Below are positions 1 to 5,933 of a DNA stretch of 5,933 bases, piece after piece. Both the position numbers and the translations under genes were made by a program. How positions within the stretch are numbered: position 1 is the stretch's first letter; every line of letters starts with the position of its first letter. Under the pieces are notes generated by a model. It ran no database searches. It saw only the letters and a list, made by a program, of their open reading frames with translations, and was not told the origin of the DNA. The DNA comes from an uncultured Woeseiaceae bacterium. GTDB taxonomy: Bacteria; Pseudomonadota; Gammaproteobacteria; Woeseiales; Woeseiaceae. The DNA is taken from NCBI GenBank assembly GCA_947259435.1, contig CAMYMP010000053.1, positions 1-5,933 of the forward strand, in the 5' to 3' direction.

Positions 1-959
1 TGCATCAGGTCGAGCGCGGTCGACACGACCGTTCCGCCCGTTTCGCGCGAATAGAAGAACTCCTCTTCGTCGACTTCGTCCGCCTTCGTGTGATGACGTA
101 TAAAAACCACTTCGGTCTTCTCATAGTGACGCTTGAGAAAAAGATGTAGCAACACGAAAAACCGTTTGGCGAGGTCCTTGATGTCCTGCGTCATGGACCC
201 TGAAACATCCATCAGGCAAAACATGACTGCGCTCGTGGTCGGCGTAGGTTGCTGGATCATGTGGTTATAGCGGAGATCGAAGTCGTCAAGGAAGGGAATC
301 TGGTTCAGGCGTCGCCGCGCACGGTCGAGTTTGATCGTGATATCCCGGCGCTCCTCCGAACCCTCATCATCGCCCAGTTCTTCGAGTGATTTCTCGAGCG
401 CTTTGATCTCCCGGCGAATCGCACCGCTCAAAGCAATGCGTCTTGCCTTTGCGCCGCGTAATGATTGCAGTACGTTCAGCCGCGCCGGGATGCCCTCGCG
501 GAGGTAACCACCCTTAACGAGTTTGTAAGAATCAGAATCTTTCAGCTGTTTGCGAACGAGGTTCGGGAGTTCCAGATCCTCGAACATGAAGTCGAGAAAT
601 TCCTGCTGGTTGAGCTCGAAGACGAACTCATCCATGCCTTCGCCCTGGTTGCTGGCCTTGCCACCTGCCCCGCCGCCGCCGCTGGGACGATCTATGCGAT
701 CACCGCGAATGAATTCCTTGTTACCGGGCAGGACACGACGCTGCTTACCGCCCTTTCCCTGGCGAAATATTGGTTCCGAGATATCCTTTTTCGGAATCGA
801 TATCTCTTCGCCACGCTCCATGTCCGTGATGCTGCGTTTGCTTACTGCATCGCTTACTGCTTCTTTTATGTGCTTTCTAAACCGCTTCAGAAAACGCTGG
901 CGGTTGACGGCGCTTTTTTGCTTACCCTGCTGCCGTCGATCGATGATGAGCAATGCCAT
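1..959 (-). CDS. yeaH: YeaH/DUF444 family protein (VWA-like), 3' end cut by window edge
   Basis: This is the partner protein of the PrkA kinase and is probably cytoplasmic; its biochemical activity is not established. The minus-strand frame is open from the ATG at 959 to the window edge and gives 319 residues of a family that is usually about 420-430 long, so roughly the last quarter is missing. The N-terminus [20 protein letters not shown] matches the start of E. coli YeaH (IDRR, then K-S-x-VNRQRFL), which supports the start. Further conserved points are [13 protein letters not shown] (about residues 54-66), a Gly-rich linker near 94-102, [11 protein letters not shown], and [12 protein letters not shown] with a metal-site-like DVSGS at 251-255, as in von Willebrand A domains. 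[24 protein letters not shown] lies close to the edge. The start is only six bases after the prkA stop and has no clear Shine-Dalgarno sequence, which suggests translational coupling. The product assignment is very secure; the function is not. Confidence 0.95.
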   Translation of the reverse strand, partial: MALLIIDRRQQGKQKSAVNRQRFLKRFRKHIKEAVSDAVSKRSITDMERGEEISIPKKDISEPIFRQGKGGKQRRVLPGNKEFIRGDRIDRPSGGGGAGGKASNQGEGMDEFVFELNQQEFLDFMFEDLELPNLVRKQLKDSDSYKLVKGGYLREGIPARLNVLQSLRGAKARRIALSGAIRREIKALEKSLEELGDDEGSEERRDITIKLDRARRRLNQIPFLDDFDLRYNHMIQQPTPTTSAVMFCLMDVSGSMTQDIKDLAKRFFVLLHLFLKRHYEKTEVVFIRHHTKADEVDEEEFFYSRETGGTVVSTALDLM

Positions 960-965
960 GATTCG

Positions 966-2888
966 TCACTGCGACTTACGCACCCTCAAATACCACTCCG
1001 ATAGCAGCCTGACCTGCTTCCTTGTATAGCCGTATTCCATCAAGCGCTCCACGAAGTCTTCATGCTTTTTCTGGTCCTCGTCGGAGGCCTTGGGATTGAA
1101 GGAAATGACGGGCAGCAAATCTTCCGTGCTTGAGAACATCGTTTTCTCGATGACCATGCGTAGCTTCTCGTAGCTGGTCCAAATCGGATTATTGCCGGAA
1201 TTCGAGGCTCTCGCCCGGAGTACGAAGTTGACGACTTCGTGGCGGAAGTCCTTTGGATTACCGATGCCGGCGGCTTTCTCTATCTTCTCCAGCTCATTGT
1301 TGAGAGCCCCGTGATCGAGAATTTCGCCGGTCTCCGGATTGCGGTAATCCTGATCCTGTATCCACAGATCCGCATAGGTTATGTATCGGTCAAAAATGTT
1401 CTGCCCATACTGTGAGTAAGACTCGAGATAGGCTGTTTGAATCTCCTTGCCCAGGAAATCAACGTATTTCGCCGTCAGATATTCCTTGATGAAATTGATA
1501 TAGCGGTCGCGTATGTCTTCGGGAAACTGCTCTTGCTCAATCTGCTTCTCGAGCACATAGAGCAGATGTACAGGGTTCGCGGCCGTCTCCTCAGCATCGA
1601 AATTGAAGACCTTCGACAATATCTTGAAAGCAAATCGTGTCGACAATCCGTCCATACCCTCGTCGACGCCCGCACTATCCCGGTACTCCTGTATCGATTT
1701 CGCTTTGGGGTCGATGTCCTTGAGGTTCTCGCCATCGTAGACGCGCAGTTTCGAGTAAATGCTGGAGTTCTCGTGTTCTTTCAGCCGCGTCAGTACCGAG
1801 AACTGCGCCAGCATGCGCAGCGTATCCGGCGCACATGGCGCTTCGCTAAGCGAGCTGTTCCGCAGCAGCTTCTCGTAAATCTGCACTTCCTCGGTAGCCT
1901 GCAGACAGTACGGCACCTTGACGATGTAAACGCGGTCAATGAAGGCTTCGTTATTCTTGTTGTTCTTGAACGATTGCCATTCAGCCTCGTTCGAGTGCGC
2001 GAGTATTACGCCGTCGAATGGAATCGAACCAATTGACTCTGTCCCGTTGTAGTTCATTTCCTGCGAAGCTGTCAGGAGCGGGTGCAGCACTTTGATAGGC
2101 GCCTTGAACATCTCGACGAATTCGAGAATGCCCTGATTGGCGTGACATAGCCCCCCCGAGAAGCTGTAGGCGTCAGGATCATTTTGCTTGAATTCTTCCA
2201 GCTTTCGGATATCCACTTTGCCGACGAGTGAGGAAATATCCTGGTTGTTCTCGTCGCCTGGCTCAGTCTTCGCAATTCCCACCTGGTTGAGGATCGATGG
2301 ATATTGTTTGACCACACGGAACTGACGGATGTCACCATTGAACCCACGGAGACGCTTGGCGGCCCAGGGTGACATGATGCCCTGCACGTAGCGCAACGGT
2401 ATGCCAAACTCTTCTTCGAGAATTTTTCCGTCTTCGTTGGGATTGAAAAGACCGAGCGGCGATTCCTGTAATGGGGATCCCTTCAGCGCGTAGATCGGTT
2501 GCTTCTGCATCAACTCCTTGAGTTTCTCGGCCAACGACGATTTTCCGCCACCGACCGGGCCCAATAAGTAAAGTATCTGCTTCTTCTCTTCGAGGCCCTG
2601 AGCGGCATGACGGAAGAACGACACGATTTGCTCGATGCACTCCTCCATCCCGTAGAAGTCATCGAATTCGGGGTAACGCTTGATGACTTTGTTGGAAAAG
2701 ATTCGCGAAAGGCGCGGATCTTTTGCGGTATCGATGAGTTCGGGTTCGCCGATTGCCAGAAGCAGGCGTTCGGCAGCGGACGCATAGGCGGATGGATCGT
2801 TCTTGCAGATGTCCAGGTATTCTTCGAGGCTATATTCTTCTTGTTGTGTATCTTCAAAACGGGACTGGAAATTACCGAAGATACTCAT
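966..2888 (-). CDS. prkA: PrkA family serine protein kinase / AAA+ protein (YeaG)
   Basis: This is a complete 640-residue protein, close to the 644 of E. coli YeaG, and nearly collinear with it from MxIF to the final WYLRVRKS. The N-terminal two thirds are an AAA+ module: Walker A is GPVGGGKSS at residues 110-118, a Walker B-like strand ends in ILEFVEMF at 254-261, and a sensor-like HSNE lies at 298-301. IVGKVDIRKLE-type, VLHPLLTASQE and NNKNNEAFIDRVYIVKVPYC blocks are typical of the family. The C-terminal part (about 400-640) carries GVDEGMDGLSTRFAFKILS and GKEIQTAYLESYSQYGQNIFDRY, the region once likened to protein kinases. Family members are reported as Ser/Thr kinases, and more recently as Lon-like proteases for the Bacillus protein. 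In E. coli the gene is induced by nitrogen starvation and stationary phase and is cotranscribed with yeaH, as here. The start is fixed by a strong AGGAGG six bases upstream. The identity is certain; the physiological substrate is unknown. Confidence 0.98.
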   Translation of the reverse strand: MSIFGNFQSRFEDTQQEEYSLEEYLDICKNDPSAYASAAERLLLAIGEPELIDTAKDPRLSRIFSNKVIKRYPEFDDFYGMEECIEQIVSFFRHAAQGLEEKKQILYLLGPVGGGKSSLAEKLKELMQKQPIYALKGSPLQESPLGLFNPNEDGKILEEEFGIPLRYVQGIMSPWAAKRLRGFNGDIRQFRVVKQYPSILNQVGIAKTEPGDENNQDISSLVGKVDIRKLEEFKQNDPDAYSFSGGLCHANQGILEFVEMFKAPIKVLHPLLTASQEMNYNGTESIGSIPFDGVILAHSNEAEWQSFKNNKNNEAFIDRVYIVKVPYCLQATEEVQIYEKLLRNSSLSEAPCAPDTLRMLAQFSVLTRLKEHENSSIYSKLRVYDGENLKDIDPKAKSIQEYRDSAGVDEGMDGLSTRFAFKILSKVFNFDAEETAANPVHLLYVLEKQIEQEQFPEDIRDRYINFIKEYLTAKYVDFLGKEIQTAYLESYSQYGQNIFDRYITYADLWIQDQDYRNPETGEILDHGALNNELEKIEKAAGIGNPKDFRHEVVNFVLRARASNSGNNPIWTSYEKLRMVIEKTMFSSTEDLLPVISFNPKASDEDQKKHEDFVERLMEYGYTRKQVRLLSEWYLRVRKSQ

Positions 2889-2892
2889 AACG

Positions 2893-2900
2893 TTCCTCCT
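2893..2900 (-). promoter_or_regulatory. Strong ribosome binding site of prkA
   Basis: Read on the minus strand this is AGGAGGAA. The AGGAGG core ends six bases before the ATG at 2888. It is a near-perfect Shine-Dalgarno match and confirms the prkA start. It contrasts with the downstream yeaH start, which has no recognisable site. Confidence 0.85.
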
Positions 2901-3272
2901 GCCTAAAAAAGTCGAGTCAATACATAAAAAAACAGATTGGTCCTGCTTCCCGCCTCATAGATCACTTTATTCTCAGTTCGAACGCCTGCAGTCATACGTT
3001 GCCTATTCACGCTCGATAAAGATTACGCGTGCCAGCCGATCCAAAATGTGACGCAGCTATCATTTGTTAACATAAGTCGAGAATTAATACCTAATAGACC
3101 CACCCGGAGGCCGGAAAATTCCATCGTCTTTGGCGGCTCCTGGTCGTATAGACGGCGCCCTGGGCAAAGGCCAGTATCGGCGCTGCAAAGAGCCCCACAT
3201 ATTGCGGCCAGTCTTTGAGACACCATCTTCCCGCGCCCCGCGCGGAGACCGTATCTGGCACCGGAGACGATC
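2901..3272. other. Divergent upstream region of prkA; no gene seen
   Basis: About 370 bases lie between the prkA ribosome binding site and the transporter remnant. The part nearest prkA is AT-rich, with two T tracts on the minus strand (complements of 2906-2911 and 2932-2938). It must contain the prkA promoter, since no other gene lies upstream of prkA on that strand. I cannot point to a convincing -35/-10 pair for either strand. An 8-base palindrome, GTTCGAAC, lies at 2976-2983, and a weak plus-strand pair, TTGTTA (3064-3069) and TAATAC (3085-3090), has only a 15-base spacer. The short open frames here have no recognisable protein signature. Confidence 0.6.
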
Positions 3273-3465
3273 TTGGATCACGCAGAAGAAGCCCTGAACC
3301 GCTGGTTTATCGTCGTGGGAGCCATTCTGATCCAGCTGGGGCCGCGTGCCATTTATGCCTGGTCCGTTTTTACTGCGAAGTTGACCGATACGGCCGGCGA
3401 CTATGCCCTTACGGTGAGCGAAATGGCAATTTCCCGGTAGTATTGCGAACGCTTAGGCAAGATAC
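3273..3465 (+). pseudogene. Decayed N-terminal fragment of an OFA-family MFS transporter
   Basis: The frame from TTG 3273 to TAG 3440 reads LDHAEEALNRWFIVVGAILI, followed by QLGPRAIYAWSVFTAKLTDT. This is the hallmark first transmembrane helix of OFA (oxalate/formate antiporter-like) major facilitator proteins, which typically read RWxIVxGAILIQLxLGAIYAWSVFTxxL. Intact members are about 400-450 residues with 12 helices; only 55 codons remain here before the stop. The conserved LGA has become PRA, and there is no ATG in frame back to the TGA at 3216-3218. A GGAG at 3263-3266 sits six bases before the TTG. After codon GAA (3420-3422) a one-base shift gives WQFPGSIANA, which resembles the WIFSAGLATFA that normally follows, so a frameshift near 3423 is likely; that reading stops at about 3456. 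The rest of the gene is absent, because gnd begins at 3496. The family assignment is good, the pseudogene status is inferred, and the end position is approximate. Confidence 0.72.
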
Positions 3466-3484
3466 TGGCGCCGACAAAATGAAC

Positions 3485-3489
3485 GAGGA
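3485..3489 (+). promoter_or_regulatory. Ribosome binding site of the 6-phosphogluconate dehydrogenase gene
   Basis: GAGGA ends six bases before the ATG at 3496. This favours 3496 over the out-of-frame ATGs at 3479 and 3491 and agrees with the protein beginning directly at the first beta strand, MRLGMIGLGKMG. Confidence 0.75.
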
Positions 3490-3495
3490 AATGCG

Positions 3496-4410
3496 ATGCG
3501 ACTCGGAATGATTGGTCTGGGAAAGATGGGCGGCAATATGGCGCGGCGCCTGCGCGCCGCGGGCGTTGAGGTCGCCGGATTCAACCTTGATGCCGAGGCG
3601 ACGGAGACGCTTGCCCAGGAATGCGGACTCTTGCCGGCCGAGTCTGCCGAGTTACTCGTCGCAATGCTCGATGCACCACGACTGGTCTGGCTGATGCTGC
3701 CCGCCGGCGACGTCACCGAAGACTATGTGCAGCAGCTGAGCGAACTGCTCCAGCCCGGCGACATCTTGATCGACGGCGCTAACTCCTATTACAAGGACTC
3801 CATGCGCCGCGGCCAGCTACTTGCAAATGCCGGAATCCTTTTTGTCGACGCCGGTGTGTCTGGCGGCGTGTGGGGCCTCGAAAATGGCTATGCGCTCATG
3901 GTTGGGGGAACTCAGGAAGCGTTCGCTAAAGTGCAGCCGATAATCGAGGCGCTCGCGCCGGCAATCGATCGCGGCTGGATTCACACCGGGCCCGTCGGCA
4001 GCGGCCACTTCGTCAAAATGATTCACAACGGCATCGAGTACGGCATGATGCAGGCATACGCAGAGGGCTTTGCGCTCATGAAAGGCCGCGATGATTTCGG
4101 CCTCGACCTGGCCGGGATCGCGGAGTCATGGCGCCACGGCAGCGTCGTTCGCAGTTGGCTGCTCGATCTGTCCGCCGATGTGCTTGCTAACGATCAGCAG
4201 CTTGACGGCGTACAGCCCTTCGTCGCTGATTCGGGAGAGGGCCGCTGGACGGCGCTCGAAGCAATCGAACAAGGTGTGCCGACGCCCGTCATGAGCCTTG
4301 CGTTGATGGCACGATTTGCCAGCCAGGGACAGCAGGATTATTCGTCAAAACTGCTTGCGATGATGCGCAAGCAGTTCGGAGGACACGCGATCCGGTCAAG
4401 CGATGAGTGA
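3496..4410 (+). CDS. gnd: Decarboxylating 6-phosphogluconate dehydrogenase, short (YqeC-like) form
   Basis: The enzyme oxidises and decarboxylates 6-phosphogluconate to ribulose 5-phosphate and CO2 in the cytosolic pentose phosphate pathway, reducing NAD or NADP. Its 304 residues match the short bacterial class (about 300) rather than the 470-residue E. coli Gnd. The Rossmann motif GLGKMG is at residues 7-12. The substrate-binding signature VDAGVSGG is at 117-124, followed by VWGLENGYALMVGG. The catalytic lysine is in HFVKMIHNGIEYG (171-183), with K174, H177, N178 and E181 in the expected places. The C-terminus RKQFGGHAIRSSDE looks complete. After the second beta strand the sequence is GFNLDAEA: it has neither the N-R-T/S typical of NADP enzymes nor the usual Asp at the N30 position of NAD enzymes, so cofactor choice is open. 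No zwf or pgl is in the window. The next frame starts inside its stop codon (GTGA, 4407-4410). Confidence 0.96.
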   Translation: MRLGMIGLGKMGGNMARRLRAAGVEVAGFNLDAEATETLAQECGLLPAESAELLVAMLDAPRLVWLMLPAGDVTEDYVQQLSELLQPGDILIDGANSYYKDSMRRGQLLANAGILFVDAGVSGGVWGLENGYALMVGGTQEAFAKVQPIIEALAPAIDRGWIHTGPVGSGHFVKMIHNGIEYGMMQAYAEGFALMKGRDDFGLDLAGIAESWRHGSVVRSWLLDLSADVLANDQQLDGVQPFVADSGEGRWTALEAIEQGVPTPVMSLALMARFASQGQQDYSSKLLAMMRKQFGGHAIRSSDE

Positions 4411-5198
4411 CGACATTGATGAAAGATCGTCCCGAAGAAGAATATCTCAACGGGAAATTCAGCTTTACCAGCGATGATGGAACGGAACACACGGTCGACC
4501 TGAAGATCCGCACGCGTGGCAAATATCGCCGGCAAGAGGAGCATTGTGACTTCGCGCCGATTCGCTTGAACTTCCGCAAGAAACAGCTCATCGATACAGA
4601 ATTTGACGGACAGGACAAGCTCAAGATGGTCACGCACTGCCGGAGTAGGACACCGTATATCGAGCAACTCGTGTTGCGCGAGTACCTCGCGTACCGCTTT
4701 CTAAATGTCATGACGAGCAAGAGCTATGGTGTGCGACTCCTTCAGATCAACTACGTCGATAGCGAGGGGCGCGAACCAATGACAAAACTCGGCTTCGTCA
4801 TTGAGGACGATGACGATGTCGCCGAGCGCAACGGCATGGTCTCGATCAAGACCGGCGACATTTCGAACGACGATCTCGACCACAGCCAACAGAACCTCGT
4901 GCACGTATTCCAGTACCTTGTCGGAAATACCGAGTACTCACTGGTCAGAAGCGAGCCTGGCGAGGATTGCTGCCATAATTCCGACCTGATGTCTGCGACC
5001 GGACAAGTCCCTTATACGCCGCTGCCTTACGATTTTGATTTCGCCGGGCTGGTAAATGCTCCCTACGCCGAACCGAACCCACGATACAAGCTCAGGTACG
5101 CTGGTTGGCCGCCGACATCATTGCGAACCGGCGAATTTGTGTTCCAGCAGTTTGCTGGCAAAACCGCTGCCGCTGAACTTATTTATCGCCGCGAGTGA
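4407..5198 (+). pseudogene. CotH-kinase-like hypothetical protein, apparently truncated at both ends
   Basis: This 263-codon frame starts at GTG 4407 and overlaps the gnd stop by four bases; an in-frame TGA at 4404-4406 blocks any longer start. No Shine-Dalgarno sequence is positioned for it (the nearest GGAGGA is at 4378-4383), and ATG 4419 is no better. I recognise a family of secreted hypothetical proteins related to CotH-type atypical kinases: KIRTRGKYRR (33-42), CDFAPIRLNF, DGQDKLKMVTHCRS (67-80), LREYLAYRFLNVM, FQYLVGNTEYS (168-178), CCHN (188-191) and PYDFDFAGLVNAPY (207-220). CotH kinases phosphorylate secreted proteins; that role here is inference. Full-length relatives, as I remember them, begin with a signal peptide and continue well beyond the PNPRYKLR segment (224-230 here). 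This frame has no leader, and after residue 230 it reads into sequence antisense to the convergent FAD gene. I therefore favour a remnant with an intact core over a functional gene. A short coupled gene expressed with gnd is the alternative. Confidence 0.6.
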
Positions 5199-5933
5199 GT
5201 AGTCCGAGTCGGTAGCAATGGCTCTTGCAGCGAGCAGGCCGCTTTTTATTGCCGGCCCTATGCCTTCGCACATGTCGCGTGTCGCGAGTCCGACAGAATC
5301 GCCGACGATATATGCGTTGTTATCGCTGACGACATCGACGTTGCCGCGCAGGTAGTAACTGTAACCCGTCGGTTGATAGTGGCCGTAACGAACAAGGCCG
5401 CGGCTTTCTAGCCGGCCGACAAATTTGCGCCAATACTCACGCACGTTTACGCCCCGTTGCGTCAGCTGTTCAGCCATACCGCCCAGCCCGACGTTGATGA
5501 AGCCGTTCGCTTTCGGTACATACCAGGCATAGCCAGGTAGTCCGTCGTCGAAAAACCAGAGGTGACAGTCGCCATATTTCCAGTCATAGGCGAATTCGTG
5601 CTCGTAGGTTGCCGTCTGTAGCGGGCCGCTGCGAGGATTGCTCTCGTGGAATAGCGTCCGGTAAACCGGGCAGGCGGTGCCGCCGGCGCCCACGAGGTAT
5701 TTGCAGCGGAACTGGCCGTCGATGACGTAGTCGTCGCCGTCCCGCCGGATCTCGCGAACTTTGTGCTGCAACACCGTGGCCCCGGCACGGCGCAACAGGA
5801 AATCGTCGAATTCGAGGCGCCGAATCGAATGCTGCTTTGATTTCAGCTTCACTGTGAGCGCCTTCCAATGCAGATGGAGTTCGTCGAAGGTCATGAAGCT
5901 CAGCGGATAGTCTTCCGGATTCAGTTCGAGGTC
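5118..5933 (-). CDS. Geranylgeranyl-reductase-like FAD-dependent oxidoreductase, 5' end off window
   Basis: The minus-strand frame is open from the right edge to the TGA at 5118-5120, giving 271 C-terminal residues. The in-frame ATG at 5894 is unlikely to be the start, because 13 further codons upstream stay open and the N-terminal FAD-binding GxGxxG domain must lie outside. Counting from the edge, SIRRLEFDDFLLRRAG (36-51) and VGAGGTACPVYR (81-92) match the region after the first FAD domain. GYAWYVPK (134-141) and GFINVGLG follow. The second FAD-contact motif is GDSVGLATRDMCEGIGPAIK at 211-230, followed by SGLLAARAI. This pattern belongs to the geranylgeranyl reductase/halogenase-like flavoprotein group, which reduces isoprenoid double bonds or acts on related lipids and quinones. 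The exact substrate cannot be deduced. The end YSLAAINKFSGSGFASKLLE with a short tail looks natural. The gene converges with the plus-strand CotH-like frame and overlaps its last 81 bases. Confidence 0.88.
   Translation of the reverse strand, partial: DLELNPEDYPLSFMTFDELHLHWKALTVKLKSKQHSIRRLEFDDFLLRRAGATVLQHKVREIRRDGDDYVIDGQFRCKYLVGAGGTACPVYRTLFHESNPRSGPLQTATYEHEFAYDWKYGDCHLWFFDDGLPGYAWYVPKANGFINVGLGGMAEQLTQRGVNVREYWRKFVGRLESRGLVRYGHYQPTGYSYYLRGNVDVVSDNNAYIVGDSVGLATRDMCEGIGPAIKSGLLAARAIATDSDYSLAAINKFSGSGFASKLLEHKFAGSQ

Noticed and set aside
465..1029. Plus-strand frames of 179 and 159 codons.
   Set aside because: They are antisense shadows of yeaH with low-complexity translations; the minus strand carries the conserved DUF444 protein.
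1437..2036. Plus-strand frame of 199 codons inside prkA.
   Set aside because: It is an antisense shadow of a highly conserved coding region and has no family signature.
2151..2157. Run of seven C (G on the coding strand) within prkA, as a possible slippage or phase-variation tract.
   Set aside because: It encodes part of a Ser-Gly-Gly stretch at a normal family position, the frame is intact, and a single 7-base run is not enough to claim switching.
2932..2938. T7 tract on the minus strand as a terminator upstream of prkA.
   Set aside because: No GC-rich hairpin precedes it.
3017..3034. Possible sigma-54 promoter for prkA: minus-strand TGGCAC at 3029-3034.
   Set aside because: The -24 half is good and the E. 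coli operon is nitrogen-regulated, but the -12 position reads ATCTT instead of TTGC(A/T), and the essential GC is absent at the required spacing.
3064..3097. Plus-strand TTGTTA followed by TAATAC, then TAATAG, as a sigma-70 promoter for the transporter remnant or gnd.
   Set aside because: The spacers are 15 and 22 bases, both off the 16-18 optimum, in an AT-rich stretch where such hexamers arise by chance.
3023..3281. Minus-strand frames of 67 and 65 codons in the prkA upstream region.
   Set aside because: They have no ribosome binding sites and no recognisable protein features, and they overlap each other; chance frames are sufficient.
3215..3511. Plus-strand frame of 98 codons across the prkA-gnd gap.
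   Set aside because: Its translation is Arg/Gly/Pro-rich with no recognisable motif, runs into gnd, and overlaps in another frame the transporter-like sequence that explains the DNA better.

Overview
The window looks like chromosomal DNA from a gammaproteobacterium of moderate GC content. The basis is the close resemblance of the PrkA and YeaH/DUF444 proteins to their enterobacterial counterparts YeaG and YeaH, recalled from knowledge because no search was run. A genus cannot be assigned. There are no RNA genes, CRISPR arrays, insertion sequences or phage genes.

Layout. Bases 1-959 (minus) hold the first 319 residues of a YeaH/DUF444 protein whose C-terminus lies off the left edge. Six bases upstream of it is the stop of a complete 640-residue prkA (966-2888, minus), so the two form the familiar prkA-yeaH stress operon, transcribed leftward. 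Next comes a 607-base divergent gap (2889-3495). It is not simply regulatory: about 3273-3465 (plus) reads as a decayed N-terminal piece of an OFA-family (oxalate/formate antiporter-like) MFS transporter. A complete short-form 6-phosphogluconate dehydrogenase follows (3496-4410, plus). Overlapping its stop by four bases is a 263-codon frame (4407-5198, plus) of a CotH-kinase-like family; it appears to lack both its secretion leader and its C-terminal part. Its last 81 bases are antisense to the end of a geranylgeranyl-reductase-like FAD oxidoreductase (5118-5933, minus), which runs off the right edge.

How it fits together. The left half is an intact, conserved regulatory operon: an AAA+ kinase/protease-like protein plus a von Willebrand A-like partner, linked in E. 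coli to nitrogen starvation and stationary-phase stress. The right half looks rearranged. An intact pentose-phosphate enzyme sits between two apparently truncated genes, and the second of these ends inside a convergent neighbour. The most noteworthy result is this pair of likely gene remnants. I see no convincing new multi-gene system.
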